From assembly GCF_003573695.1 (NCBI RefSeq), contig NC_039360.1, positions 60,854,815 through 60,918,814 on the forward strand: a DNA stretch of 64,000 nucleotides. Direction: 5' to 3'. Both the position numbers and the translations under genes were made by a program. The notes under the pieces were generated by a model. The model saw only the letters and a list, made by a program, of their open reading frames with translations. It was not told the DNA's origin and made no database searches. This DNA comes from Papaver somniferum (Eukaryota; Streptophyta; Magnoliopsida; Ranunculales; Papaveraceae). This document shows, one piece after another, positions 22,974 to 34,869 of the stretch (within the stretch, counting starts at the first letter, position 1; every line of letters begins with the position of its first letter).

Positions 22974-25504
22974 TGAAAATGCGGGGGTCTAACAACCACA
23001 CTCAACAATTCGTTTGGCAATCTGAGAGGACTTACTCTAATAAACTTTCTAGAGAATCAACTAGACAGTCAGACTCAATCTAGAATAAAATATATCAAAG
23101 AGTTTAATATCTCTAACTCTTAATTAAAATCCGCAATCCGCAAATAGAAATCTGCGAGCCCGATTGAATATAAGAGGAACGGTACCAAAGACCAATGTTC
23201 AAGTGTCAATCAATGTAAATCAACAACCAAAGGTTGGATATTCTAATTGATTGATCTTAACGCACAACCTGTGATATTTCAATTATATAACAAAATATAA
23301 TGCGGAAAAGAAATAACACAGACACCAGAATTTTGTTAACGAGGAAACCGCAAATGCAGAAAAACCGCGGGACCTAGTCCAGATTGAACACCACACTGTA
23401 TTAAGCCGCTACAGACACTAGCCTACTACCAATTAACTTCGAACTGGACTGTAGTTGAACCCTAATCAATCTCACACTGATTCAAGGTACAGTTGTGCTC
23501 CTTACGTCTCTGATCCCAGTAGGATAACACACTTCATTCTCTTAGCCGTTCTCACCCACAACTAAGAGTTGCTACGAACCAAAGTCGAAGACTTGATAAA
23601 CAAATCTTTCTCATACAGAAAAGTCTATGGGATTGAATAAATCTGTTTCACACAGAAATACCCAAGAGTTTTTGTTCCGTCTTTTGATAAATCAAGGTGA
23701 ACAGGAACCAATTGATAAACCAGACTTATATTCCCGAAGAACAGCCTAGTATTATTAATCGCCTCACAATAAACTTAATCGACTAGCGAAACAAGTTATT
23801 GTGGAATCACAAACAATGAGACGAAGGTGTTTGTGATTACTTTCTATCTTGCCTATCGAAGATATAAATCTCAAGCCAATTTTACAATTGCACTCAATCA
23901 CGATAGAAACAGCAAGATCAGATCACACAACTACAAAGAGAATAGTTGGGTCTGGCTTCACAATCCCAATGAGTCTTCAAGTCGTTAACCTACAGGGTCT
24001 CGAGAGGAAACCTAAGGTTAAAGGATAATCGACTCTAGTTATGCAACTAGTAACAAACAAGAGGTGTGGGTATTAGGTTTCCCAGTTGCTAGAGTTCTCC
24101 TTTATATAGTTTTCAAATCAGGGTTTGAAATCCAAGTTATCTTGGTAACAAAACATTCAATAATCACCGTTAGATGAAAAACCTGATTCAGACAAGCTAA
24201 TATCTTTCAACCGTTTGATCGAACTTAGCTTGTTACACACAAATGAAATGTACCCTCATTTAGGTTTACGTAACCGTACCTAAAAGTGTACACCATGTTG
24301 GTTCACAAATAGTTAACCTAGGTTATCCATATGATTACTCTCATATCGACCTTATTCATCTTAACTATAACTAGTTCAAATGACTCAAATGAAACTAGTT
24401 AAAGAGTTGTTCAATTGTTATATTCTCATGGATTTATACAAGAACACAATTGAAGAAAAATCGGTTTGATTCACGCGAATCAATACATGAACATTATAGC
24501 CACGGTTTGCAAAGATTGCACTCCTTATTGATAAATGTTTTAGTTCATGAACTGACCGATTTGATAAAGTAACCAGCTTAAGTATGCGTACGGGTATACA
24601 TACTTAAGCAACCGGATTTGATTTGGTTTAGTTTCCAAACTCAGTAGAAATTTTTGGTTCGAAAACTTCCGCCAGTATGCGTACGAGTACGCATAATTAA
24701 GGTGACTAGTTAAGAGCTTGTTAATTCCCAAACTCAGCAGAATTTTTCGGTTAAAAAACTTCCGCCAGTATGCGTACGGGTACACATACTTAACCCGTCT
24801 CCTTCACCAATTTCGTATACACACATATGCATACTCTTGGATCCCGATTTATGGATTTATACATTAATGTGCGAACACACTATATATGCTTATATCCAAA
24901 GATGGTTATGTAATCTCAACTCTTCATTTCAATCATTGAAACATCCTTCTATAATGATAATAGTTATTTTCACACATTATTAGCGTCAAAGCAATTTTCA
25001 AGATATTGAAATAATCATTATCTAAACATTCCAAGTCTTACACCAAATGATTGTATCACACAAACCATGTAAGATGTTACTCGGCAATTTTCTCATGATA
25101 TAAGATGAACTTGGTCGAAGCGAAAGCTTACCAACACATATTTCGAGAAATCTGTAAGCGAGATATACTCATCTCGAAATCTCAAATGTGTATAGAGAAA
25201 ACTATATCGTAACACGACTTATGTCTCAATATAGGAGATAGAGTAGAAATAAACTTTCCAAGTGATAGATGAGTTTAAGTCTCCACATACCTTTTGTCGA
25301 TGAAGTTCCACAAGCTCTCCTTAGTAGTTCTTTGTCTTCAAGTGATAAGCTCCCTGAAGTCTAAGCTCAACTACACAAACTATGTCCTAATCCGAGACAT
25401 CTATAAATAGGCTAGAAATCAAGACTTATAGTTTTGATCACTAACATTGAAAAACATGCTTGAGATAGCAACGCATGCGAGTTCGACCAAGCAGTGCTCT
25501 AATA
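22974..25504 (-). mobile_element. LTR-A solo LTR
   Basis: A complete 2531-bp LTR with no internal sequence on either side. The minus-strand start is TATTAGAGCACTGCTTGGTC (first dinucleotide mutated) and the end GACCCCCGCATTTTCA. It is flanked by ATAAA (22969-22973) and ATAAC (25505-25509), a 4-of-5 target duplication. The conserved core is at 23330-23385 and the GTATGCGTACGGGTA word array at 24580-24840. Produced by recombination between two LTRs of a full element. Confidence 0.9.
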
Positions 25505-26160
25505 ATAACATTTTGGGCTTATGCTGATAGGTTGTCTCTCATAAAAGAACTTCTGCAGACGAGTAACACTTGCATTAGTGATGGCTTTGACATCTTTCCT
25601 TGGAGCATGGAAAGATCAATAATATTAACATATACTTTGACATGATCACTTCCCACTGGAATTGCATCTTATGGTTCTATTCATGTAACTTCACTCATTT
25701 TGGTTACAACATAAACATTCATATGTTCTGGTAGGAGTTACTTCAACTGAATCCGAAACTGTTGAAAACCCCAATGCTTCCCAGTATATACCAATCTTTG
25801 ATGTAATCATGCACAACTAGAATATGTTTGTTAACACTCCATGACCTTGGTTCAATGACTTTATTTAGGATATTCCAGTTACTAAACTTAAAAATCATAA
25901 TATTTGTCTCAATCTCGACTATTTTTAATTCTTATGATGCAATGAAAGTCCAAGTGAGCTTAGTGAATTTCTCGACAGTCTGATAATTCATTCTCCCTTA
26001 TATAATAGCTTTCTCAATGGCAATTGCTTCCCAGTTGGTATCGTCTTCATCACCATTGTTATTATCCTTATGAAACAACACTACTTCCTTAGTATCACCC
26101 AGATCAAGTGTTGCTTTTTTGAACTTGTTGACTAACTCACCAAGATTGCTAGGGTTTTCA
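25505..26160 (-). pseudogene. Unrecognised gene fragment, part upstream of the solo LTR
   Basis: Minus strand. About 26160-25990 reads NLGELVNKFKKATLDLGD, an acidic HKDNNNGDEDDTNWEAIAIE stretch and then a stop. After a gap, about 25600-25505 reads DVKAITNASVTRLQKFFYE and runs into the solo LTR. Intervening AT-rich DNA could be introns. No family recognised. Confidence 0.4.
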
Positions 26161-27348
26161 ATTTACATACTGAGAAGGCTCGTATGTTTTGTGTGTCATG
26201 AAAACTTTATATTTTTTGCTTGGATTAGAGATTGGGGTATTAAGAAAATATTGGACTTGCATGCTTGGATATATTTTGACTATAATCATGGAAACAAATT
26301 GCATGAGAATATTGGTATGTTTAGAAACAATAACAACTGATAGTTGAACACACGAGTAAAAATAGGTAACAACCTTTCCTTGAATAACAAACTTTACAAG
26401 CATTGCTGACAATTTGAATTTTGAATCTTTTAGAATTATCTTAAATACGTCATAACTTAAGTAATAGACTCCGCGAGTTGAACCGGATCCGACTGTTCTT
26501 CCACAAAACATCATAGGTACCATAGATAACATCACAGACAAATCCTGCAAGCAAAAGCTTTACGAGATACTCAACAAACGCTTGAATCACAACACATACA
26601 AAGACAAACGCCATCAGAGAAGAAGCAAACTGCAAACGCATTAGAATCAAATAAAATTAGTTATTCATAATGTAAAGAAACAGAGTTTTATAAAATGAAA
26701 CTGATTTTCAAAAGAAAAAAAAATCTATGAATCTCTTTAAATAATAAAGAAAACATCAAAAAAAATTATGACTGATCATAAAAAGGGTAATGTACGCATC
26801 TGCAAAACAAAACCACAGATAAAAAATTGATTAAAACTATGCAGCAAGTCAGCGATGGAGCCAGGGATTTATGTATGGGTGGGCTAAAAAAAGTTTCCAC
26901 GAATACTCAGGTGTAATAATGATAGGTGTTGTAAATCCACAAAGGTACCTGAAATCATGTATGGAGCCAGACATTTATCTTAATGGGCGCAAATTTCAAT
27001 GATGAAAATTTTATATTATACACACTAACTATATTTTGGGAATTTCGTCATTTTTAGAGCTAAATGACACTGTCACACTTGAAAATACGCTTGACTAATA
27101 TATCTTGTATTATCCTTGTATTATAGTTGCACTGACAAGTAAAACAAAAAGAAAGAAAAAAAGTATTGTGCACCATCACCGTGGAAGATTAGAGGCATGG
27201 CCAACAAAACCTTGATATTTCTTTTGGCTTTTGAAAGGTAGCTTGATCAAATGATTTTAGCTATTAAAAGAAAGAAACACGAATATTGGGTTTTATATGT
27301 ATAAATGGATTGAAATGTGTTTTTTTTTTTAATTAGCCATTATGTAAA
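26161..27348. other. Non-coding, hAT-like debris
   Basis: Reverse frames at 26158-26650 are hydrophobic and without domain. They may be further exons of the decayed gene to the left, but nothing proves it. At 26850-26990 two pieces with GATGGAGCCAGGGAT and ATGGAGCCAGACAT resemble the terminus of hAT-like elements such as the one at 6987. A poly-T lies at about 27322. Confidence 0.35.
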
Positions 27349-28605
27349 ATTGGGGCCTATGACTACAGGACAAAAAGGGCCATTAAAAAGTAAAAATGAT
27401 AACCCCTTGTCCAACTATGTTTCATAAACATAATGGCTCATTTACCCCTGATTAATTAGTGTTAATTGGGTGATTTATTGATGTTTAGTCAAATTAAACT
27501 AGAAATAAACTAATCTAGATTCATCATCAAAACATGATTATTATTATTTTATTTTATTTAAAATCAAACCAGAATCGGTTTATGTTCATGCCCTCTTAGA
27601 CCGATTCTAAGAATCGGTTTATAAGGATTAGAACATAAACCGATTGTAATATTTAAAAGTTTTTCTGTGATTTGTTTCCGCATAATCGGTTTATGTTAAT
27701 GCCCACATAAACCGATTGTAAATCTAGGTATTTCATGAAATTGTTTTGCTCATAACTTCTTCGTCCGATGTCGGAATGATCTCATTCTTTTTGCGTTCAA
27801 TTCATATTTTCATGCTCTATAATATAAAGATAAAAATTTCAAAATTTGTGAAAAAATTCAAACATGGTTAATGAACCGGTTGATGTGTGCATTAGTATAA
27901 ACAAATTGTGCTTGATGTTCTTCACATTAACCCAGAATCATTTTATGTAGGTGTACCATATCTATCGATTATGGGGAACATCAATAACAATCGATTTATG
28001 TGGACCCTTAAATAATCCAATTATGGGCATAGCGGTTAAGGAATCAAAGGTTGTACAATCGGGTCAAAGGTTATCTCTTCCATACCAGAATCGGACTATG
28101 TGGGCATTAACGTAAGCCGATTCTGGTTCAATTTTCTCGAAACAGAAAACACATCCAAGATAATCGGTCTTTGTAGGCATGAACATAAACCGTTTGTATA
28201 TGCAATCGGTTCACAAATACACTAGCGTAAACCGATTCTGGTAAACCCAGGAAATTTTGATTTAAAAATAAAATAAAATGAATTTTTAGTGATTGCATGT
28301 TGCTAAAACCTAATTTAGGGGATCGGGTTTGCTAGAAAAGTACTTAATTCGTGACATTTTAGGGGAGAAGAAGAGAAGAAGAATCGGTTAGAAGTGGAGA
28401 AGGAGATGAAAATGAACTTGAATTTGATTTTGATTTAAGCTTTTAGTTATATGATTTTGATTTTACCTTTTAGTTTTGTTATTAGGATTTACTGAGGATA
28501 AATTGATAGTATTAGTATTTGATAGAGGGTAAATCAGTAGTTTCATCTTTTAATAATTTTTGTTTTGTATCCATAGGGCCCAAATAAATGGGATAGGCCC
28601 CAAAT
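27349..28605. mobile_element. Non-autonomous element with inverted ends and AATCGGTTTATG array
   Basis: ATTGGGGCCTAT at 27349 is mirrored by ATAGGCCCCAAAT at 28593, giving terminal inverted repeats about 1.26 kb apart. The target duplication is not resolved. Inside (27570-28240) AATCGGTTTATG and its complement CATAAACCGATT recur more than ten times in both orientations, often in pairs separated by 10-40 bp. No protein is encoded. Confidence 0.5.
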
Positions 28606-29289
28606 TAGGCAGGTTTTCTAATCACTAATGCTAATAGCCTAATCTAATTTTATAGGTGGGCTAAATATATTTTTTATGGAAATTTGAAGGACCCAAAAGA
28701 GATTTGTTAAAGAACGATTTTTTGGGCACTAGCCCATTTTGGTGGGGGACTTCTTTGTGATTCCACCCTATATTTTAAAGGGTGTCCTAAATGATTAGTG
28801 AAGACTAATCTGTTCTTATTCTAATTAAGGTTATAACTAATCCTAATAACCCACTAATCTAACCGCTACCCACTAATCTAACCCATTAAATTAAAACCTA
28901 AAAAAAAACTGATTTTAATCAGTTTCAAAACTCTCCCTTTTCTTCTTCATCTTTTTCTTCTTCTTCTTATTCTTCTTCTTCTTCTTCTTCTTTTCTTTTC
29001 CTCTTCTTCGTAGACATCGACGTTAATCGTCCATTCGAAAAAAATTCATTGTCGATTAATCCATCTTGAATCTCCCAAAATAATTGCAAATTGATAAACA
29101 ACTTGAAGCAAAGTTGAGAGGCCAAATCAATCATCCAACAGCAAAAAAGAAGTCTGATTCGAGTGAAATGCAAATCCGCGGGTAATTTCCTTCATACCGA
29201 TTCCTTTTAATTCGTTTTTTGTTGAAGAAATCGATTAGAAATTATCAAAACCCATTGGAAATGGTAGTTACAATAAACATTTCGGCTAG
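28606..29289. other. Non-coding with (CTT)n simple repeat
   Basis: A CTT/TTC microsatellite runs from about 28947 to 28999. The reverse frame over it (ending in poly-Glu) is a by-product. The segment 28790-28880 repeats CACTAATCTAACC-like words. This may be the 5' region of the PMD gene downstream, but no first exon with a start codon was identified with confidence. Confidence 0.4.
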
Positions 29290-29645
29290 GAGAATTTTGA
29301 AAAACCCTAGTTTTTTTGTAACCGAACTTTCAATACGAAGAACACTTCGGCAATGTCATAAGTTTTATGAATTTTTAGGTAACCGAACTCCGTAGTTCGG
29401 TAAGCTCGCATGAAAAATTTGCATAATTCTTTGTATGGGAAATTAGAGTTCGGTGTAGTCGATAAATTTATATAGGTAACCGAACTTTGGTATTATATAG
29501 TTCGGTTACTTCGCAGTTTCTAGGGGGTAACCGAACTCATGCTGTCAACACCAATTATGTAGTTCGGTTACCTCGCAACTTAAACCAGTTAACCGATCTC
29601 CTAGTTAGGTTACTTGGAATCTCATATACTAGATAACCGAACTTT
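29290..29645. repeat. Left AACCGAAC/GTTCGGTT word array
   Basis: GTAACCGAACT and AGTTCGGTTAC-type words alternate about every 20-60 bp, for example the pair around 29383-29402 and those near 29478 and 29527. The same word fills the array on the other side of the PMD gene (32540-33400). Confidence 0.8.
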
Positions 29646-29743
29646 AGTCTGTTAACACCTTTGTGTTTGATGTAGTCCCATGTTCAATTTTATTTGATAA
29701 GAAAAAAATTTGTTTAGCTAATAACGTGGTTTTGATTCATTAG

Positions 29744-32343
29744 GAAAAAAAGGAAAAAGATCTAATCTCCACCTAGATGAAGATTTGAGAACCCCCACCG
29801 CTCGTGGTAGGATACATTTGGATCTCCGAAACCGTGGTACTAAAAATGATAAACATGGAGGGGGATCGTTACAGGAAGTGAACCAAGAGAATGTTCGTAA
29901 CGTAATCCAAAATGTCATTCAAGAGGTGATGAAGGAGAATATAATTGATAATGTTGTTGAAGAAGAATGATGATGAAGAAGATGAAGGAAATGAAGAGTT
30001 TGAAGAAGAAAGAGAACATGTTGAAGATGTAGAGGAAGAAGACCAAGTACAGGGCAAAGAAGGAGAAGGACAAGAGGAAGAGGAAGAAGAGGACGAAGAG
30101 GAGGATGAGGAAGAAGAGGGGGATGGGGAAGAAGAGCAAGAAATTGTCTTGTTAAAGAGAAATCGAAGCCGAAACCGCCTTGTGCTAGATACTCACACAT
30201 TCCACCTGCTAACTTGTGTTTATCACCGAAGAGCCCAACTTATGGTACTCCGAATGATGGAGGGACAACATTGTTTGGCTACAAACACTCATGGGCTGCG
30301 AAGATCTATGCGACAAAGGTATTCTTAACTAACAAAATGAGTTCTTTTATTTTTTTGGATATGTTTCGTCAAGTATTAATAGTGTGATGTTCTTTTCGTA
30401 GGATCATAATGATACAATTCGTAGTATTCGTCGTCAAAAGGCGGCCAAATGGGATCTTTCCAAGGAGTGTGCCGAGTTTCAGGCGAAGGTTAAAGAATGT
30501 GTCTTGTGGAGAGCTATTGAGCTCCAACATGTGGATTTTGACGTTGTTGTCGTATCCGCATTTCTCGAGAGACATTATCCCGAGACATATACAATGCATC
30601 TTCCATTTGGCGAGATGGGAATTACTCCCGATGATTGCATGAACATCACCAGCCTACTCGTGGAAGGTAAATGTCTTCGAGAAGGCTACGAACCCTCGAT
30701 GCGTTATGAATTTCTTGAAGCATTGGCTCCAAAGTGTCTAATATGGGATGCAAAAAAGTCTCAGTGTGAGTTTAGACGTGCTGTAAAATCTCCTAAACGT
30801 GGCGATGAGTATAATCCCAAAGAAGCAAATGGATCCTTGAAGAAGATTGTCAAGAAATTTAAGTTGGTAAAGTTGAAGAAATCATTTGAAGGGACAGCTC
30901 AGAAGGTGAAGAAGGGAAAGCTGGTGATGGACAAGGGACGCTTAAGCACCATGTCACCGCTTATTGGTTATATCAGCTAGGAACTGTCATTTTCCTCAAC
31001 ACTTCTGGAAATAAGGTAAATGCACATTATCTACAGGTTTTGGAGAATCTCGATGAGATGAACAACTACTCTTGGGCCACTGGGGTGATTGCATTTGTTT
31101 TAGAAGATATGAGCAAAGGGTCGAGAATTAAAACAACTCAAATTGGAGGTTACCTAACTCTTGTTCAGGTGAGCTTCTACATTGTTAATTAGCAAATTAT
31201 TCGCTAAAATTTTCTGCTTCCAATTCAATTTTCATATATGTGGTAAATGTTTTTGTTTATTCGCATAGGTTTGGATCTACAACCCCTTCCCTAAATTGGT
31301 ATTGGCGAGGGAAACTCCAAATTATCCCTATAACGAACCTACAACAGGAAAATGGGTGTTTTTGGACGCACAAAAGAAGTCTAAAGAAGAGCAGTTGGCT
31401 TCGTTGAGGGAACAATTGGATGATCTAACGGTGAACGATGTGGTATTTCACCCATACGCCGTACCCGATGATGTCCCTGTAGATGAAGATGATTTGAATG
31501 GTTACTCTTCCGTCACGGCTTACTATGGACCAATTTGGCATCCTCAAGGCTATGCAATTTATAATCCAAGGAGAATACTAAGACAACTTTCTTGTGTCCA
31601 AATGGATCCCGACGAGGAGAATGAAAATTTCACTTTGATGGTTCAAGGAACAAAGAACAACGAGAATTCCTTTGTGCCAAAACATGAACCAACTCCTACG
31701 GTAAGACATTGGAATGAACAAAACAAATACAACTTACCTTTAGGTGATTTAGTACCTTGTGGAGAAGATGTAAATGCATATGAAGAAGATTATATGGAGT
31801 TTTATCAAGAAATTAGTCATCCTATTGTGATAAATAGACAGCAACAAGCTATTGCTGATAAGGCGAAGGCGAAGGAAAAGGAGAGGGAGGCTAAGAGAGC
31901 TCAAAAGGAGATGCCAATTTGTGGTGAAGAAGCCATTAAGTTATGGGATAATTTGGTAAGTACATGTCTTCTCTTTATCTTTAAAGTTGTTACAAATTGT
32001 TGAAAATATATTTACTTGTGGTAAAAATTGGAATCAGGTGAAGAAGGGTACAAAATTGTTGAAGAAATGGATGACTAGAATCCGTAGTGGAGAGTCGATG
32101 TCGCCAAAGGAACAAACCTTGTACCAGAGCCAGTGGGAGCAGCTTATATCTCAAAGAATGGTAGAGGCAAGTCCGTCTAAGAAAATGAAGAGGGGTCGAC
32201 AACAAGGAGAAGGTTCAAGTCGACAACAAGGAGAAGGTTCAAAGAATGGTGGAGGAGATGAAACCCCAACTGATGAGGAAGTTCCATCTAAGACTCGTAG
32301 TGAAAAAGGAAATAAAAGGCCTCGTCGCAGTGGTCGTAAGTGA
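29744..32343 (+). pseudogene. PMD-domain (MAIN-like, plant mobile domain) gene, spliced, frame-broken
   Basis: PMD proteins are found in plant MAIN/MAIL proteins and in transposons. Order: basic start and NVRNVIQNVIQEV helix; a long Glu/Asp tract (29970-30140); PMD opening with GGTTLFGYKHSWAAKIY; intron 30319-30401; FLERHYPETYTMHLPFGEMG (about 30560); TAYWLYQLGTVIFLN and YSWATGVIAFVLEDM; QIGGYLTLVQ; intron 31169-31268; VWIYNPFP; a long C-terminal part; intron 31956-32037; a basic tail to the stop at 32341. All three introns have GT-AG ends and keep phase. Frame shifts lie at about 29965, 30150 and 30930. The first exon is not identified. Flanking arrays of the same word suggest the gene belongs to a mobile element. 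Confidence 0.8.
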
Positions 32344-32539
32344 TTTCGTATGGTAGTAGATTCAAAAAACATCTTAGTTATGGATTTCGTATGGTTTAAT
32401 TTCGTATGTTTGTGTGTTTTAAAGGAATTTCGTAGTTTGGTATGTGTAACACTTTTATATTTGTTTTAATTGGGTTTGTCTTTTTATTTTATGTTTGTTT
32501 TACAAGTAGAGTGCAACAACTCTCCAATGTTTTGGCTAC

Positions 32540-33400
32540 AGGGAGAAGTTCGGTTAGTCAGAAATTTTATGCAGAAAACCGAACATCTAGTTCGGCAACC
32601 TGTGAAAGTTCAGCAGGTAACCGATCATAAAGTTCGGTTCCCACATAAATTAACAAGACAACCGAACTCCAAAGTTCGGTTTGTTCGCAACTTTTTAGTC
32701 ATTGCCGAACTATTATCTGTAGACTCAAATTTTGAGTTGTCCACAAGTTTCAAACCTCATGTTCTTGATGCAGAAATCACAAATTTGCACATTGAAGTTT
32801 GTTTTAGAGTTCTTTGTGTACCTTTTATATGTTCAGGTTGTGTTTGAGCCTTCAAATAAAAGTTCGGTTCCCACATAAATTAACAAGACAACCGAACTCC
32901 AAAGTTCGGTTTTCTCGTAACTTTTTAGTCATTACCGAACTAATATTTGTAGACTCAAATTTTGAGTTGTCCACAAGTTGCAAACCTCATTTTCTTGATG
33001 CAGAAATCACAAATTTACACACCGAAGTTTGTTTTAGAGTGGATTTTGTAACATTTATATGTTCAGGTTGTGTTTGAGCCTTCAAATAAAAGTTCGTTTC
33101 ATCTTTATTTTACCTGGTAACCGAACTTTAGTATAATATGTTAGGTTGCCGAATTCTTCTCTGGAGACTCAAAATTTTGCTTTTGCACAAGTTGGAAAAG
33201 TCATTCTCTTGATGCAGAAATCACACAACTCCATTCTTAGGTTTGTTTTAGAGTGGTTTGTATATCAAATATATGTTCAGTTTGTGTATGAGCCTTCCAA
33301 TAAAAGTTCGGTTACCTCATTGTTTTCCATGTAACCGAACTTTGCAGTTCGGTTTGCTCGCAACTTTTTATCTGCTAACCGAACTGTTAATTTTGAAATT
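32540..33400. repeat. Right AACCGAAC array built of a 230-bp tandem repeat
   Basis: Units begin at 32631, 32861, 33091 and 33305 (periods 230, 230, 214). Each starts AGTTCGGTT, contains one or more ACCGAACT words, a TCTTGATGCAGAAATCACA segment and a TATGTTCAG(G/T)TTGTGT segment. Units 1 and 2 are close copies; 3 and 4 are diverged. Open frames at 32442-33557 follow the repeat and are not taken as genes. A (TA)n run follows at about 33469. Confidence 0.85.
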
Positions 33401-33525
33401 AGAATGTACTTATCTGACACAAATATCAAGTAAAAACTATTTTTATAGCCGTTATACACCTCAGTGGTATATATATATATATGTGTGTCTCATAGTTAAC
33501 ATTTTGTTTCAAAATCTCCAAAAAA

Positions 33526-33870
33526 AATGGCAGCTACTAGTCCTAAATTTACTCTAGATGAATATCTTTCTCTTTGCAGAAACTACATACTATAATATCC
33601 AAACAGGGGTAAAGAACGGAGAATGAAAGGTATTATGAGTCAAAGTTATTGGGGGAAAATTTATGAGAAATTCTGTTCCAACACAACAAACCCTCATAAC
33701 CGTGATCATATAGCTTTGTTCATTCGATTTGGAAAGATTAGAGAAATAGTTGTGGAATTTATGGCTTTATTTCGTATTGTAAGGCGGTATCGACTTAGGG
33801 GTGAAACCGACGACGAAATCATTTTAACATCAAAAAAATGAATGGCGAAGATGGAAGATAAAGAATTTCA
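33526..33870 (+). pseudogene. NAM-associated / Myb-SANT-like transposon protein, N-terminal fragment
   Basis: Starts MAATSPKFTLDEYLSLC, then a stop (TAATATCC at about 33593), then RMKGIMSQSYWGKIYEKFC, then NPHNRDHIALFIRFGKI and TDDEII, and ends MAKMEDKEFQI. This pattern (FT-DE--SLCR-W, W--I--KFC, R----L--RFGKI) is that of the proteins annotated as NAM-associated, which accompany plant PIF/Harbinger-like elements or derive from them. The family name is from memory. It stops where the LTR at 33880 begins; the rest is not found to the right. Confidence 0.6.
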
Positions 33871-34479
33871 AATATAAAGTGTTAGAGCATTGCTCGGTCG
33901 AACTCGCATGCGTTGCTATCTCAAGCATGCTTGTCAATGTTAGTGATCAAAACTATAAGTCTTGATTTCTAGTTTACTATAGCTAAGTCTCGGACTAGGA
34001 TAGAAAGTGTGGTTGAGCTCAAGAACTCCATGGAAATCATCATACAAGACGAAGGACTACTCAAGGAACTGGTGGAACTTCATCGACTAAAAGGTATGTG
34101 GAGACTTGAACTTATCTATCACTCAAAAGTCTATCTACTATATCTCCTATCTTGAGACAAAAGTCGTTTTGCTATATAGACTTTGATTATACACATTTGC
34201 TATTTCGAGCCGAGTTTATCTCGCCTATCTATTTCTCGAAATATGTGTTGATAAGCTTTTGCTTTGGCCAAGTTCATCTTTACCTAGTGACGAAAGTCAT
34301 GATATGTTTCAATCACTTTGAAAGTTGCTTTGACGAAAAATGGTTTGTGAATAACAACTATATAACGTCCTCTAAGAATGTTTCAATGATTGAAATGAGA
34401 GTTTAGATTATATAACCAATGTTGGATATAAGCATTGTGTGGCAACACATATATGTATAAGTCCTTTTTCCTTGAACCG

Positions 34480-34645
34480 AAGTTTGCGAAGTTTGTTGAT
34501 CAAGAGAACCGGAACAAGAGCCGCGAACTCAGTCCGCGAACTGGCGGAAGTTCTCGACCCGAGAATATCTGCTGGAGTTTGAGAACTCCTTCCGGGAACT
34601 TAAGTCCGCGAACTAAGTCTGCGAACTTAAGCTGGTTATATCTAA
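34480..34645. repeat. Variant word array in LTR-A: AGTCCGCGAACT
   Basis: AGTCCGCGAACT-like words repeat in tandem and as inverted forms (AGTTTGCGAAGTTTG, CCGCGAACTCAGTCCGCG, AACTTAAGTCCGCGAAC, AGTCTGCGAACTTAAG). They occupy the place where other LTR-A copies hold GTATGCGTAC words; the CTGGCGGAAG spacer is kept. Confidence 0.7.
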
Positions 34646-34869
34646 AGACGATTGTTTGTGAACTTATTCATATTAACTAAGGAATGTTAAATGCAAACCG
34701 TGGCTATAAAGTTCATGAACTGATTCGAGTGAATCAAATCGTTTTTGCTTCGATTGTGTCTTGTGTAGTTACATAAGATTTCCTTGCAATTGAACAACTC
34801 TCTAACTAGTTCAATTGAGTCATTTGAACTAGTTATGGTGAAGAAGAATATGGTTGGTATGAAATTGCT

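Noticed and set aside
29869..30200. Leu/Ser/Phe-rich reverse frames that look like membrane proteins.
   Set aside because: They are the reverse reading of the GAA/GAG acidic tract of the PMD gene.
32442..33557. Several overlapping frames of 60-125 codons that resemble each other.
   Set aside because: The resemblance comes from the 230-bp tandem unit; no domain or splice logic.
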